Part shown: one piece after another, positions 22,410 to 35,220 of the stretch
How positions within the stretch are numbered: position 1 is the first letter of the stretch
Layout of the letters: each line of letters opens with the position of its first letter
Assembly (NCBI GenBank): GCA_024500155.1
Contig: CM044869.1
Coordinates: 37,697,398-37,761,397, forward strand
Reading direction: 5' to 3'
Length of the DNA: 64,000 nucleotides
Source of the DNA: Chenopodium formosanum
Lineage: Eukaryota > Streptophyta > Magnoliopsida > Caryophyllales > Amaranthaceae
Program-made: the position numbers and the translations under genes
Notes under the pieces: generated by a model
Seen by the model: the letters and a program-made list of their open reading frames with translations, nothing else
Told to the model about the DNA's origin: nothing
The model's database searches: none

Positions 22410-23164
22410 TGAAGGATTTATGTCTTCGTCATGTGCAATTACTAGATATATAAATGGATCAAATTATGGAGATAATTAAGTTCGGACATTTGGGTCGTCG
22501 TTTTATCATAGCTAGAGGTACTAACGATCTTTGGGATAGTAAAATAGCCTAAAGCCCAATTGGACGGATCTTATAAGGTCACATAAAGAGTCTAGATCAG
22601 GCACGAGAGGACAAGGCCCATGATGGGCCTCATCCTCTAGTATGGCCGGCCACATGGAGTGGATTGAAGGGTTTTGGACTTCTTAACCCTAGTCTAATTA
22701 TAATGGGATTATAAATAGACTAGGTGCCTAGGGTTTGCTAGTAGTATGCAATTATCTGATCAGTGAGAGATCAGACCCTAATTAGCAAACACGAGACCAA
22801 CCCATCTCAAACTCTCCTCTATCTCACGTCTCTCTCCTCCTCCCTTGGCGCCAGAGTGGCGATTCGTGGTGGTGGTAGATCGTGGTGGTCGGTTAGTCTA
22901 ATAAAGGTGGTGATCGCGGTTTTCCTCAATCACTCGACCAATCTAGTATTGGTGGACGGCTTGTTCGAAGCTTATGGACTAAGTACAGGAGCAACGCTTG
23001 GGGCTCTATTCTCTCCCTGATTTTTCAGTCAAATTGCTACGTGGAATTCATGCTTCAAAGGTATGATTATGTGTCTTGTGTGTTATGCATGTGTTCTTGG
23101 GATTAGGTACTTTTATGAATATGATTCATGATTTTCCGCTGCGTAGTACCTATAAACTCCTAAA
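22410..23164 (+). repeat. 3' LTR of copia A
   Basis: 755 bases beginning TGAAGGATTTATG after the purine-rich tract, ending at the position equivalent to the 5' LTR's terminal CA (here AA). It is the complete version of the truncated LTR at 14926. Confidence 0.9.
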
Positions 23165-24270
23165 GATAGAGCACAAGAGACCCCAAGGGACTATGCAATC
23201 ATTGGAAATTCCTGGATGGAAGTGGGATTGTATTTCAATGGACTTTTTGACTTGCCTTCCAAAGTCAAAGAGTGGAAATAACACCATTTGGGTAGTTACA
23301 AAATCTACAATGTTCATACTAATGAAGGAGACTTGGAAGATGGAGCAACTTGCAAAAGCTTACATCAAAAATGTTGTGAAATTACATGGAGTTCCAAAGG
23401 ATATTGTGCCTGGTAGAGATTCCAGGTTTCTACCAAAATTCTGGAAAAGTGTACAGGAAAACTTTAGGACAACACTTAAGATGAGTACAGCGTTTCACCC
23501 TGCCACAGATGGACAAACCTAGAGAACCATTCAAACCTTGGAGAACATGTTGAGAGCTTGTGTTATAGACTTCCAAGGGGGATGGGCATAGCTTGGATTT
23601 GATTGAATTTTCCTATAATAATAGTTATCATGCGAGCATAGGAATGGCTCCATTTGAGGCTTTGTATGGAAGAAAGTGTCGTAACCCCATTTGTTGGAAT
23701 GACATAAGTGAAACAATGATTCTAGGGCCTCAAATTATCAAAGATACAGTGAAGCAAGTAAAGGAAATTCAAGCTAAAATTCAAGTAGCTCAAGATCGCC
23801 AAAAGAGCTACGTAGATTTGAAGCGTAGAGAAGAAGAGTTTGAAGTTGGTGATAAAGTGTTGTTAAAGGTGTCACCAATGAAGGGAGTGATGAGGTATGG
23901 AAAGAAAGGAAAGCTTAGTCCAAAGTATATTGGTCCATATGAGATACTGCAAAGGATAGGCAAAGTAGCCTATAGGTTGGCCTTACCTATGGAGCTAAGT
24001 AAAGTACATGATGTATTTCATGTGTCTCAATTGAGGAGATATATCCCTGATAAGTCTCATGTGTTACAACCTAAAACCATTGAGTTAGACTAAAGCTTAA
24101 CCTATGAGGAAAGACCCGTCAAGATTCTTGACAGTAAAGTGTGTAGTACACGCAATAAGAATGTTAAGATTGTGAAAGTGTTATGGTCTAACCAAGAATA
24201 TGAAGAAGCCACTTGGGAAGCCGAGGATGAAATGAAAAAGAATTACCCAGAGTTGTTTCAGGTATGTTGA
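23165..24270 (+). pseudogene. Chromovirus integrase and chromodomain fragment
   Basis: The integrase part reads IPGWKWDCISMDFLTCLPKS, STAFHPATDGQT, then a stop at 23520-23522 where SE is usual, and later IEFSYNNSYHASIGMAPFEA with LYGRKCRNPICW. The linker VGDKVLLKVSPMKGVMRYGK and SKVHDVFHVSQLRRYIPDKS are typical of Tekay/Del elements. After a stop at 24091-24093 the same frame continues with a chromodomain: LTYEERPVKILDSK, VKVLWSNQEYEEATWEAEDE, ending PELFQVC. The chromodomain targets integration to marked heterochromatin in this lineage. Stops make the fragment non-functional. Confidence 0.92.
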
Positions 24271-24510
24271 GTTACGGGGACGTAACTCGTTTTCTTTAAG
24301 GGGGTAGAATGCGGTAGAATTTCGCGCTTTTTCCCTATATTTTTTTTAGTTATTTTTGTGCTTTTGCACAATTTTAACGAGTATTTTGAGTAAGAGACAC
24401 AAAAAGGTAAAGGTATGACAAAAAGTACAGCAATATTATACAAAGTGAGGAAAAAGTTTGAATTTCGTTTCCCAAGTTTCGGGACGAAACTTCTTTTAAG
24501 GGGGGTAGAC

Positions 24511-27057
24511 TGTAATACCCCGTATTTTTACACGTATTCTATTTTAAATAAGTATTTTGTGGGGTATTTAAATAATTTGAAATAAATTATTTATGGCATT
24601 TTAATTATTTATTTTAAATAAGTTTGGAAATATTTTATAAGGAAAGTTTTATTTAATTAATTATTTTATTAAGTTGGGATTTAATTTAGGAAAGTTTTAT
24701 TTTAGTAAAGTTTTATTAGGAAAGGGATTAGGAAAGATTAAAAAAAGGAAAGTTTAGGTAAGAAGAGTTTCTAGAGAAAGGGGTATAAATATTCAACACT
24801 TTGGCAAATTAAACTTTGCCCAGAGTGGAGAATACCCAAGGTAAACTTTCTCTCCCTTCTCCTTTATTTTCTTTTTCTTTCTTTTTCCCCTTCCCCTTTT
24901 TCGGCACTCACCACCGCCGTCCACCACCACCAGCAGCTGGCAGTAGCGGCGGTGCCACCAACAGCACAGCAGCCGGCAGTAGCGGTGATGCCACCAACAG
25001 CACAACAGCCGGCTGTGGTGCTGTGGCTGTTGTTTGGCCACCCTCTTTCGAAAAAAAAATTATTCTTTTTTATTTCTCTTTTGTTTAATCCTAGATCTAA
25101 TTATAAATTATGAGTTTTGTGATGATTTTATGATGATTGGTTTTAAGTATGGTGCAAATTAATTTTCAGATTTTAAATCTAATTAAAAAGCCCCAATTTT
25201 TGAAACCCTAGATTTATAAATAATTGATTATTGAAGGAATATGATTTAGGGTGGTTTAAACCTTTAATTTAAGGGTTTAAAAAATATAATTACAACAAGT
25301 TTTCATGAAATAATATTGCTGGAATTTTTGTTAATAAGCTAAAAATTAAGTTTCTTGAAGGGATTTTGACTATTCATTAATTGGGATTAAAGTATGAGGT
25401 TTTAAATTAATTTTCATCTTGTTTTAATTAAATTATGAGTGGTTTAATAAGAGTATATATTGCTGGAAATTTGTTTGGAGTAGCTTTTAAGGCCATATTA
25501 TGATTTTGGTTTGTAAGAGAGTTTGAAGTAAGTGATTTCTATTAGTTGTGGCGATTTTAAGATCATATTCAAGGTACATTCGCGTACTTATCATATTTTT
25601 GATGATGTAGTAACATGCTAGGCTTGATTAATTAATCCTAAGTAGTATCATGCTAGATTATGATTGAAAATTGTAAATTGGTTGATATTGGTGATTGAAT
25701 TATGAAGCATGATTTATTTGTGATAGATTACTGAATAGAAATAATTATTTTGGGCATGTTGTATATGAACCACACTTTTATTTATGGCGTGATAAAAAAG
25801 CATGTTTAATTAAACTACATGTTTAATTGAGTTTTGAATATTGAGAATGAATATTATTATGGTTCATATAATTTTATTGATGCTTTAAGCATGAGAAAAG
25901 AGCTATTTAGTGTCTTTGAATACGGGAATAAATTATATGTTGATGCCTCATTGCACTTAAGGTGTTTTCAACACCGAAGGATAGGATTTGTGGCCATTAT
26001 GCGTTTAAGGTATCTTTGACACCGAAGTAGATTTAAAAAGGGTTCAATATTAAATATTATGTTGTCACTAATTACTTAAGAATTAAATTGGTATGCTTGA
26101 TTGTTCGAATAATTATTCTGATTGAATGATTATGGTTTGAGAGTCATCACCAAGTCTAATAATATGTAAATAACGTAAAGTGAAAGAGATTATGCACCAA
26201 AACTCTTGGAACGTATATACCTTGAGTATGAACATATGGGGAGTTCTGGGGTTTTATATTTAACCATAACTTCTACTGGGAGTACAGGACGCTGTATTTT
26301 CCTTTTATTATTATGCGCAGGAATTCCGCCATTTATGAGTGGTTATTTTATACTGGCACAGTTAGCTCCCGTGCTACTACCCCTTTATTGTGGCAGGTTA
26401 GGGGGGAAACCCGTTCGATGCGTAATCAAAACTAAATAAATTATTTAGTTACTTAGTTGAGAGGTCTTGTTGTATGTTGTGTGCTTGTAAACAGGTATAA
26501 CGAGGTAAGTTGTATGTTGATAGGTGAAAGCATGTTAGTGCGTTTTATCTACGCTTATGTACTCAGTTTTGCTGATTGTGTGTTTGTTGGCCTTGTCTTT
26601 ATCTTGGCCCTATGATGACCCATTTTTAATGGAGAGTAGTGGAAACAAGTACAGAAAGGCATTTCAAGTGATGAAGCATATTCATGATGGGTATGAGTGA
26701 AGAGCGAATTATACTAGTTTCCATAAGTCTATGATTTGTTTACTGCTTTCATTATTTTATTACATTATGTTTGTGAGACTAATGCAAAGGTTTTGAATTG
26801 GTTCAGTTTTGATAAGGGCTATAATGGTTCCAAGTTGTAGGTTGACTTTGTTTTACTTTGGTTTGACTTTACTTCCGTTGGTTGACTTTTTAAGTTGAGT
26901 CGTTTTAAATGTTTTTAAAGATAGTCTTCCGCTGTTTGTCTTTGATAGTTGCCTTAGCCGTTTTCACGGTGGCGGTAATGTCTTAGATTTTCCTATTTTG
27001 AGTTTGAAACAGAGTAAAATAGGCATTTTAAAAGAAAGGAATTTCTAGGGTGTTACA
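24511..27057 (+). repeat. LTR of the Tekay-type element (about 2.5 kb)
   Basis: Starts TGTAATACCCCGTA directly after the polypurine tract and ends GGGTGTTACA at 27057, the usual termini for this lineage. A GC-rich CAGCAGC/ACCACC island lies at about 24905-25030. The last 70 bases are imperfectly repeated at 27058-27133, which ends GGGTTTTACA, so the outer limit may be 27133. Confidence 0.85.
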
Positions 27058-27230
27058 TTTTGGTTATTTCCTAAAAAAGGTTTTATTTAGAGTAAAAAGA
27101 GTATTTTAAAAGGGAAATTGCTAGGGTTTTACAATCAATGTAGGATAATTAATAATTACATGTGTTGATTCAAAAGTCTGTTTTTGTGTTATTTTGTATT
27201 TGAAAAGGTATATAAATTTTTTTACGGCTA

Positions 27231-28291
27231 TTACACCAAATGCCACCGAATACTTTAATAATTCAGCAAATGTCATCAACATTCTCAAAATTCACCAAAT
27301 GCCACAGAGTTTTTACAAAATTCACCGAGTGCCATTAATGACTAACGGCCGTTAACTCTGTTAGTCATTAGGATTAAACCATGACACATGTCATGATATG
27401 ATATGATTGATTTGGGGGTACTTTTCTCGATTTTCATGACGAAATTTGTTCGGTAAAGTATGTTTTGGGGGTTATTCTGATCCTTTATGAGTTCAAATGA
27501 AGCTCAGAATTAGCAAAATAATAACGTAAAATGCCCCGTTTTGTGTGTCGAAAAATATCTAGATTAATGAGTCATTATTTTTTAACCATGTAAATTGATC
27601 GGGTAAGGTTTTGGAGGTTATTTTGACCCTTTTATTCGACATAAAATTAACGTCAGCCCCATTTTGCAATTTTTACGATAAAAAATTACGATCTTAACAC
27701 GCAAAATAGGCGTTTACATTAATTTTTTGCCAATTCCGAGCTTATTTTGGACCCATAAAGGGCCCAAATGACAGCCAAAACCTAACCTGGAAAACTTATA
27801 TATAGTTAAAAAAACCGATACGCAAATTGAGATATTTCTTGACACACAAAACGGGGCATTAATGTTATTTTTTTTGCCAATTTTGAGCTTAAATTTGAAC
27901 CTAAAAGGTTCAAAATGACATTCAAAACTTTACCCTGTCAATTTTCATGTTAAAAAACTAACAACTTACTAATCGGGATATTTTTTGACACACAAAACGG
28001 GACATTTACGTTATTTTTTGCAAATTTCGAACTTAATTTGAACCCATAAAGGGTCAAAATAACCCCTAAAACTTTACCCGAACAATTTCGTCACAAAAAT
28101 CGAAAAAATTACCCCCAAATCAATCACATTATGACATGTGTCATGATTTAATCCTAATGACTAACGGAACAACCGTCACTCATTAATGACACTTGGTAAA
28201 TTTTTTAAAAACTCGGCGGCGTTTAGTGAATTTTGAAAACTGTAATGGCATTTGGTGAATTATTAAAGTAGTTAGTGGCATTTAGTGAAAT
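27231..28291. mobile_element. Palindromic foldback element (MULE-type MITE candidate)
   Basis: Left arm from TTACACCAAATGCCACC and right arm, reversed, from TTTCACTAAATGCCACT match along most of their length. Shared blocks include ACTTTAATAATTCA, ATTAATGACTAACGG, TGATTTGGGGGTA and CGTTTTGTGTGTC. The arms meet near 27765, so the whole 1.06 kb is nearly one inverted repeat with almost no unique centre. No coding capacity. A convincing target duplication was not found. Confidence 0.8.
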
Positions 28292-28435
28292 AAATATATT
28301 AATAATTTACAAAATAAAATATTTATTTTAAAAAAGAGTTTAATTTTTAAATTATATATTAATAATCACAAAATAAAATAAAAAGTTTTTTATTTTTTTA
28401 AAAATGTTAACAATTTTTTAAAAAATGTGGCTAAA

Positions 28436-28535
28436 CCGCACCAAACCGCATTCGGTTTGGTGTGGTTTGAAAAAAATGCAAACCGCGGTTTGGTGTGGTT
28501 TGGATCCAAACCGCACCGCGAACACCCCTAATCCT
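28436..28535. repeat. AACCGCACC/GGTTTGG-rich repeat end, possibly hAT-like
   Basis: Short alternating AAACCGC and GGTTTGGTG motifs in both orientations, ending GAACACCCCTAA. TAGGGGTGTTC-like ends occur in plant hAT elements, but no left partner end was found. The bases 28292-28435 before it are AT-rich with no gene. Confidence 0.35.
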
Positions 28536-28555
28536 AACAAACTTAAACTAAGCGA

Positions 28556-29100
28556 AACATGATCTCCTAGATAAATCAAATTGAAGGATCAAAGGTTGGA
28601 TGCTTAATATTTTAAACATGGTAGGAAGATACACCTTAAAAAAATCAATCCTAAATACCTATCCAGTACTTGCTATGCAAATTACTCACCTTCATTAATA
28701 ATTATCAATGAGTTCGAAAAGTGATGTAGGAATTTTCTTTGGAATAGAGTAGATGGTTTCTGATATATTCTTAGAACTAGTAGGAAGGTTATTCGTGTTC
28801 CTATTAACAATGAAGGCTTTAGAATTAAAAATTTAAAAAGATTTAACCTTGCTTTTTACAGCAAAGTTAGGTTGGAAGATCCTTAATCAACCTTCAAAAC
28901 TTTGAGTTAAAATATTAACTACAATATACCTTAACTACAAGAATTTTATAAACAACATTAATCCTAAGCAAAATGATTCACCAATTGGGAGAGACATACT
29001 ACGTGGTCAAAATCTTTAAATAAAGGAATGATCATAAAATTGAAAATGGAGAAGACACCTTTATTAGCAAAAGGGATTTTCTAAACCTAAGGGAGCACCT
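28556..29100 (+). pseudogene. LINE reverse-transcriptase C-terminal/zf-RVT relic
   Basis: Conceptual reading in shifting frames gives the plant LINE block around LSKAGRYTLIKSILNTYP-like (about 28590-28665), then LPSSIINE-like, and GLGIKNLKRFNLAF-like with SKVGWKIL (about 28820-28890). These are typical of the region after the reverse transcriptase of L1-type LINEs. Many stops and indels; no upstream endonuclease or poly-A tail identified. Confidence 0.7.
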
Positions 29101-29110
29101 TCAAATTACC

Positions 29111-29150
29111 TATGTATGTATGTATGTATGTATGTATGTATGTATGTATG
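29111..29150 (+). repeat. (TATG)n microsatellite
   Basis: Ten perfect TATG units, followed by TGTGTC. Confidence 0.95.
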
Positions 29151-30238
29151 TGTGTCTAAGGATTGGAGGGGTAACCCTAATCTGTCTATCCATGGTCTAC
29201 TTAGCTGAATTCTTTGCTTCTTTAAGCTTTGAGATGATTTAACACTTTAATTTTGAGCTTGAAAAATGATGGTTGGGATTTATATGGCTTATTTGAATTT
29301 TGAAGAGCATATTTGAATTTTGAAGAGTGTATATGAATTTTGAAAGACAATGAAAGGAAAACAATTATCAACATATCTATTGCACCTAATCCCCAACCAA
29401 TTAAGACAATTGCTTCTCATCGTTGAGCACCAAAAGACACAATTTTGGTGTCTATAGTATGTAGCCAATAGCATAGGCTACAAAGTGGTTTGGATAAATC
29501 GTGTCATAAGTTGTAAATGGATTCAAGTATAACAAGTCACAGTTTAAAACAATCCATGTTTAATGGGATGTTTTTTTTTTTTTTTTTTTTTTTTATTGAA
29601 ACGGTTTCAGGCGAAATCAGTTAGAAAAATTTAGTTTTGTTTGAGATTTCAAGTCATCAAGCTTCGAATTGATTACATGTATAGTGGGTCATAAATGATT
29701 CAACAAAAATCCAATTTATTCTATTTCAAGTAAATATAATCCGTTAGGATTAAATTTCAATTTCCAAATAATAGGTTGTTAATGGTTTAATTCTTGTCAA
29801 ATCGGATCAATAACACGCAACTTCACAAGTTCAAAATAAAATTCAACATTTGACGGACACAACACAATATACATGTAGACACAACACAATATACATATTC
29901 CTTTGTCCCTCCCTCCCTCAGTCCCTCCCTCCCTCAGTCCCTCCGAGCAAAATACAAATACAGTCCTACACTCGTACAGTGGTACCCTGGTAGTCTGGTA
30001 CTGTATATTGATACACAAAAAGTGGACATAATTAATTTTTAATTACCAAGAACATGGAAGAATATCAAATAATAACAAAAATTAATTACACACCATTAGT
30101 ACAACTTCTTCTTTAAAAAAATTTCCCCTAAATTCCCTCCCACTCAATCCATCCATATTCCATTCCTCCCTAAAAAAAGCAACACTTTCCCCTCTTTTTT
30201 CTTTTTCTCTCTCCAGAACTTGCAAATTACCATCATTC
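29151..30238. other. Upstream region of the RING gene
   Basis: No coding sequence. Contains a poly-T run (about 29570-29594), a short tandem duplication of ACACAACACAATATACAT at about 29858-29897, a C-rich minisatellite (29906-29944), and a pyrimidine-rich stretch just before the ATG (about 30185-30215) that fits a plant 5' UTR. The core promoter could not be fixed. Confidence 0.6.
29906..29944 (-). promoter_or_regulatory. C-rich minisatellite, possible G-quadruplex upstream of the RING gene
   Basis: Repeats of CCCTCCCTCC separated by CTCAGT. On the minus strand this gives many GGG runs with 1-5 base loops, sufficient for a quadruplex. It lies about 300 bases before the start codon. A regulatory role is inference. 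Confidence 0.4.
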
Positions 30239-33200
30239 ATGGCTGCAATTTCATCTGACCACACAATTGCAGACCATCTCAAATGCCGTAAACCCAGAAA
30301 TCATCATTCATCAGATCCAAATAACCCTCAAATGCCTTCAATTATCCAATCTACTCGCTGTAAATCCTCCATTTCTTCCCTATTACTCTCTAATTTTTCA
30401 ACCAACCATGAAACCGCGAAATTCACCCCCAAAACACGAAGTTTACGGGGTTTCGGGTGCGCGGCTCGACCCGAGGTTACCGTCCCCGGTGTTATAAGGT
30501 CCTCGGCTGATTGGGAAACTAGCCGACAGAATAAGAGTGACAACAACAACAATAACAGTTGCAATAATAATAACAATAGTAAGAAAAAGAAGAAGAAAAA
30601 TGGTAAGAAGAAGAATGTTCAACAATTGCAAGGTGCTTTAATGGAAGACCCAATTGGTGTTCAAGATTTATGGTGTGGTGATGCTTCTGCTGCTGCTTCT
30701 GTTGATTGTGTTAGACCTCTTTCTACCAATTTCAACCGTGGTAAAATTGATCTTGATAAATTGCAACATAGAGAGGTTATTATTTTCTTTTCTTGGGTTT
30801 TTCTTGGGGCAGATTGATTCTAAATTTTGATAGATTTTGGGTCTTGGGTTTCTATTTTTAAGCATCAATTTTTGTTGAACTTCTTTTTTTTTTTTTTTTT
30901 TCTTTCTTTTATTTATTTTTTAAAATAGAATTTTTGGTGAAGTTTTTTGAATTAAGTGATTTTCCTATAATTTTTTTAAAACCCTGAAATTTGAGCCAAT
31001 ATTCGTGGAAGATGATGACATAATGTAGCCGGGTTAAAATAAAATTCCTTCCTTTATCTCGAATAAATTCTTTCCCTTTGGACCGCAATTTCTCGAAACA
31101 GAAAGGAATTTTAGAGACAGATGATATAAAATTTTAAAGTAGAGGAATTCAACATTAACTATGCGAAGTAATAATGTCGAGAATTTGTTAAGACTTACGA
31201 GTACTAAAGTAAATTTAAAACCTTTTTGTGCGTAATAATTTGTTTTAATCTCTTGGATTAGATTAGATGAAATTACGGGCATAAATTCTTAAATATATTA
31301 TTTTTGATTCGAACTTTATACCTTAAGATTGGTGCTGCTTTTTGTCTGGGAAGGCGGAAGGCATATTTTTATGTAGTAGATCATTTTTTTTATCCTTTGT
31401 TTGATTTCAATAATGCTAAGATAGTATGTAGTTTTCCCATCAATTTGTTGGGATTAAAATAACATATATAAATTGGATGGCCAAACTTAAGTCTTCTTCT
31501 ATTTGTCTTAACTGAATAACTGATTAGATTAATTGGTTTGATACAACGATACGCGTAAAATGGTGCTAATTTAGGAATTAATGATACAATCACACGTTGG
31601 TTGAGTTTCGGGTATTCTGAAATTCATGTTACTGAGGAGAGTTTTGGCCTAATTTGTACATTTATTTAATTTTTATTGCTAGTTGTTCGCTTGAGTTGTA
31701 TTACTGTCTTTTGGTTCGATTTCTAGCCAGTATCATTTGACTGTGTTTGACTACAATCTGTCGTTAATTCGTTGTATATTTGTCTACTTGACTACTTGCA
31801 GAGAGCCTCTTATAATTCTAGACAAAGAGTGAGTGCTGAGCAATTCTCTGCTCCGGGCCTGGATTCTGCCTTTTATATTCCCCCTTTTGGGCCGGATGTT
31901 TTTGAAGCCCGTTACTACCATCATTTGCGTAATCGATCCCCCGAGGGGCTAGCTGAGGTTTGTTTATATGGTGCTTATATGACTTTAGTTATCAAATCTA
32001 CTTGTGGTGAATACCTCTGGTTGCATTGTAGGTTAACCTTTATGAAAGGCAAAACTTTGCTTAGCAATTTAGTAATAGATTTTGAAAGTGCCAATTCATT
32101 TGTTTGTCAAGTGACTTTTACTTGATGATGTTTTAGGCTTTTAGGTATGATTTGTCCCCTAAACCAGAAATATAATTTCATGTGCACCGTCTATCATTAC
32201 ATTAGTGTCCTGTTTTTTTTATGGTATTTTTTCATGAAAAATTATATATTTCAGATTAATCTATATTAGGTGTAAAGTAATAATCCACCAAGATCTGTAT
32301 TGTTGTTTAAACATAAAACTATAGGGCGTCCCAGTTATCATTGTTGACCCCAACCCTACAGTCCCCTTCACAGGATTTGTTTGGTACAACTAGAAAATAT
32401 TAGCCTATATTGATTTTAACCATATGTATTTTTTTCGCTATATTATATGGTAAATGTTATAATCCTGCTGAAGTACTTTCTAAGATAAAATATAGAAACC
32501 TAGTTATAATATTATAACGCGACACTCACTTAACTTGATTTAAATGTGACCAATTATCTTATAACAAAGTCCATAGTTGAGAAAGCACACAAAGTTTAAT
32601 TTGAAAGGATTTTTATAATATGCTTATGGGCCTCTCACCAAGTATTTAGCCAATTGTTTACCTTTAAGCCCAAGAAGAAAGAGTGGTTTTCTGTAAAAAA
32701 AACAGCATTGTCTAAACTTTTTCCATTATAAAAATTGAGAAGATTTGACCATAAAAGTCAAACATATCCTCTGATTTAGAAATGGGATGTCAAAAGATTT
32801 AAAGTTTCAATTTGCCAATTCTAATTGCTGATTTTAGTGCATAAAAGCAGGTAAAGTGGACTTGACTTTTCTCTTGTTCTCAACCTTGAAAACCACATCT
32901 TCATCATAATGCCCTTAATTCTTTATTTCTCTAAAGATTCTGTTTTGCTTGGGAAAACTATTAATTACATTCAGTAGCTTGCTCGTGAATTTATGTTGCT
33001 ACTTTAGACCATCACTCGAGGGATTAAATAATGATTTGTTAGGCAATGTCTTGATTATATCCTCATGTGGTTGGATGTTTATAGTGTCACAGAATCATTC
33101 CTCTACTTATAGCAGTATATTCTAATAACTTATATTGAGAGTTTGACTTTTGTGGGTAGCTACCTGAAAAGTAAACAATAATGTGTGAAAAAAAATGAGA

Positions 33201-35220
33201 AAGTTATGGATGCATTATGGCCATTATCTATGCTTAGGTTCTAGCTGAAATGGAGGACAATTTACTAAAAACAAAAATGGAATTACAAAGTGTTCTATTT
33301 ATGTGTAATCTCTGTTAACCCCTAGAAGAAAGGAAAAAAGAGAAAAAAAAAAAAAAATTGAAAAGAAAAAGCAAGTGACTAAAAAATTTGAAAAATATAA
33401 TAAAAAGCTGCATGGATTCTAATAGATTTTTTATTTCCTGCTTCACATAAGTAGTCCCCATGGCTGTGATCTATATTTCCTAGAAGATTGAATGGAGCTC
33501 TTTATTTATTTAAATTTATTTTGGACAGTTGAAGATATTATTGAAGTAACAAAACCAACACAGTTAAAATGGAGAAAGGAACCTTGAATTCCCGTTTTAT
33601 TGACTTGATTAAACAAATTCCGATATTGTATGGTTATTTGGTGTAAAGAATGTCGTCCCAGATGTCCCATCCTTTGTTTCTCTTTCTCTCTCTTGAATCA
33701 TGATGGTCGTCAAATTATATAGACTAAATGAGTCAGCTACATTGCATTGGCCCAGAAAACTTATAAAGTTGTCGGGTGTTTTGTCATTTGAAGAAAAACC
33801 CTCAAAATTTCAAGCTAGTCTTCACTCCACCATTTTGTTAGAACACTATGGTCACAATCATCTTTGTTCTCATTCCAACTTGATGAAGTGATTGCTAGAT
33901 GGGTTTTTAGAACTACGCTTTGTTGATATGGATTTTGGAGATGTGCTATGATAAATAGCTTGCTGTAAACTTATTCTGGACCCTGGCTTTAGATACAAAA
34001 TAATTTAGAAAGAGATTGATAAAACATAAGATCTACTTTAGTGTTCCTATAGGAAGAAAAATTAGTATATTAATTAAATTTATGGAGAAGTTGGGTTGGT
34101 GGTCTTCATCTTGTACTTCTGTAATTCATTGGCTTTGGAAGATTTCATATCAAATAATATTTGAGTTGTACTTTGAATGGGAAATGCCTGATGTCATAGA
34201 ATGATTTTTTTTTTTTTTTTAATTGAATCTTTGAGGTCTCTTCATTTATCTCCACTCAGCAATTCCAAAAGCCAGAAAATATACATGTAGCTCTTAGTGG
34301 TTTATTTATTTATTTATTATTATTTTTTTTAAATAATAAATTTTATGCAAGTAGTATTCAACCTGAAGTCTACTGTGGTTACTCTTTTTCTAACCACCTA
34401 TGATGTTTCTGTACTGACTACTGACTGCTGAATCCTCCCATTGTTTTTGTGCTACTTGTTAGTAATTAAAATTGAAGCAACTTATGTTTCAAAATATCAT
34501 GTTGAATAAATGTGACACCTGACCAAACATATGGGTATGTTGTGTACACAGATCTTAATGTTTCAAAATGGTCTGTTGACGGGCAGAAGATCAGGTATTG
34601 CTGATAGATACCGGGATTTGAGACTAGATGTTGATAATATGACATATGAAGTATGACTATCTTTTCTCATTCCCTTGTGATCTTGTCATTGCTTTTCATT
34701 TTCAATTAACATGTAGGCACGAGTGTGGTTTCAGTTTTGCTTATATGTTGCTACCTATCTTTCTGATGGTCCAAACAGGAATTGCTTGAACTTGGTGATA
34801 GAATCGGGCATGTGAGTACTGGACTGGGAGATGATCAGATTGGTAGATGTCTCAGGAAAACCAAGCTCTCTATCCTAAATGAACTTCCATCACAATCCCA
34901 CATATCTGCAGACATAGAAGGAAAATGCAGCATTTGTCAGGTCAGTTTGAAGTTGCCACTACATAATGTTAATATCTCACAATCCGTTCATGTCATTAAG
35001 TTAAAATAACTGAAAACAATAACAAACCCTAAATACGATAGTCACATGAAATTAAAGTTGCAAGTTGTATTTGCTGTCAATTATGCAGGAAGAGTATGAA
35101 GCGGAAGAAGAGGTGGGGAAACTGGAATGTGGACATGCTTATCACTTGCATTGCATAAAGCAATGGCTTGTGAGGAAAAATGCTTGCCCTGTTTGTAAAG
35201 CTGAAGCATCTTCTCTTTAG
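30239..35220 (+). CDS. RING-H2 finger E3 ubiquitin ligase, five exons, 361 aa
   Basis: Exons 30239-30775, 31802-31957, 34552-34650, 34779-34940 and 35089-35220 join in phase 0 at every intron with GT/AG borders and stay open. The N-terminal 180 residues are Ser/Asn-rich and disordered, with an Asn-rich and Lys-rich tract at about 101-125. The middle has FYIPPFGPDVFEARYYHHLR and YEELLELGDRIGHVSTGL, typical of plant MBR/HIP-like RING proteins. The RING-H2 is complete: C314, C317, C332, H334, H337, C340, C351, C354. Such proteins transfer ubiquitin from an E2 to substrates. No membrane segment is seen. This is the only intact host gene here; substrate unknown. Confidence 0.92.

Larger units (their letters stand above)
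14926..23164 (+). mobile_element. Ty1/copia retrotransposon A, long leader, 5' LTR truncated
   Basis: Two direct copies of an LTR (14926-15444 and 22410-23164) enclose a leader, a gag with zinc knuckle, and a heavily decayed pol. A primer binding site like the initiator tRNA-Met type (TGGTATTAGTTAGCC, decayed from TGGTATCAGAGCC) follows the 5' LTR at 15446. The purine-rich tract AAGTGGGAGAT precedes the 3' LTR. The 5' LTR lacks its first 232 bases, at the junction with plastid DNA. No matching target duplication is possible: the left flank is plastid ndhH, the right flank is a gypsy integrase. Confidence 0.9.
23165..27057 (+). mobile_element. 3' part of a Tekay-type Ty3/gypsy chromovirus element
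   Basis: Integrase C-terminal half and chromodomain are followed by a polypurine tract (ctttTAAGGGGGGTAGAC type, about 24494-24510) and one LTR starting TGTAATACCCCG. gag, protease, reverse transcriptase, RNase H and the 5' LTR are absent; the element is cut off at the copia A 3' LTR. Confidence 0.9.

Noticed and set aside
29111..29150. CRISPR-like regular repeat
   Set aside because: Simple four-base microsatellite in plant DNA without spacers.
30328..30631. Minus-strand Leu/Val-rich frames opposite RING exon 1
   Set aside because: Antisense of the Asn/Lys-rich tract (AAC and AAG codons); no gene features.
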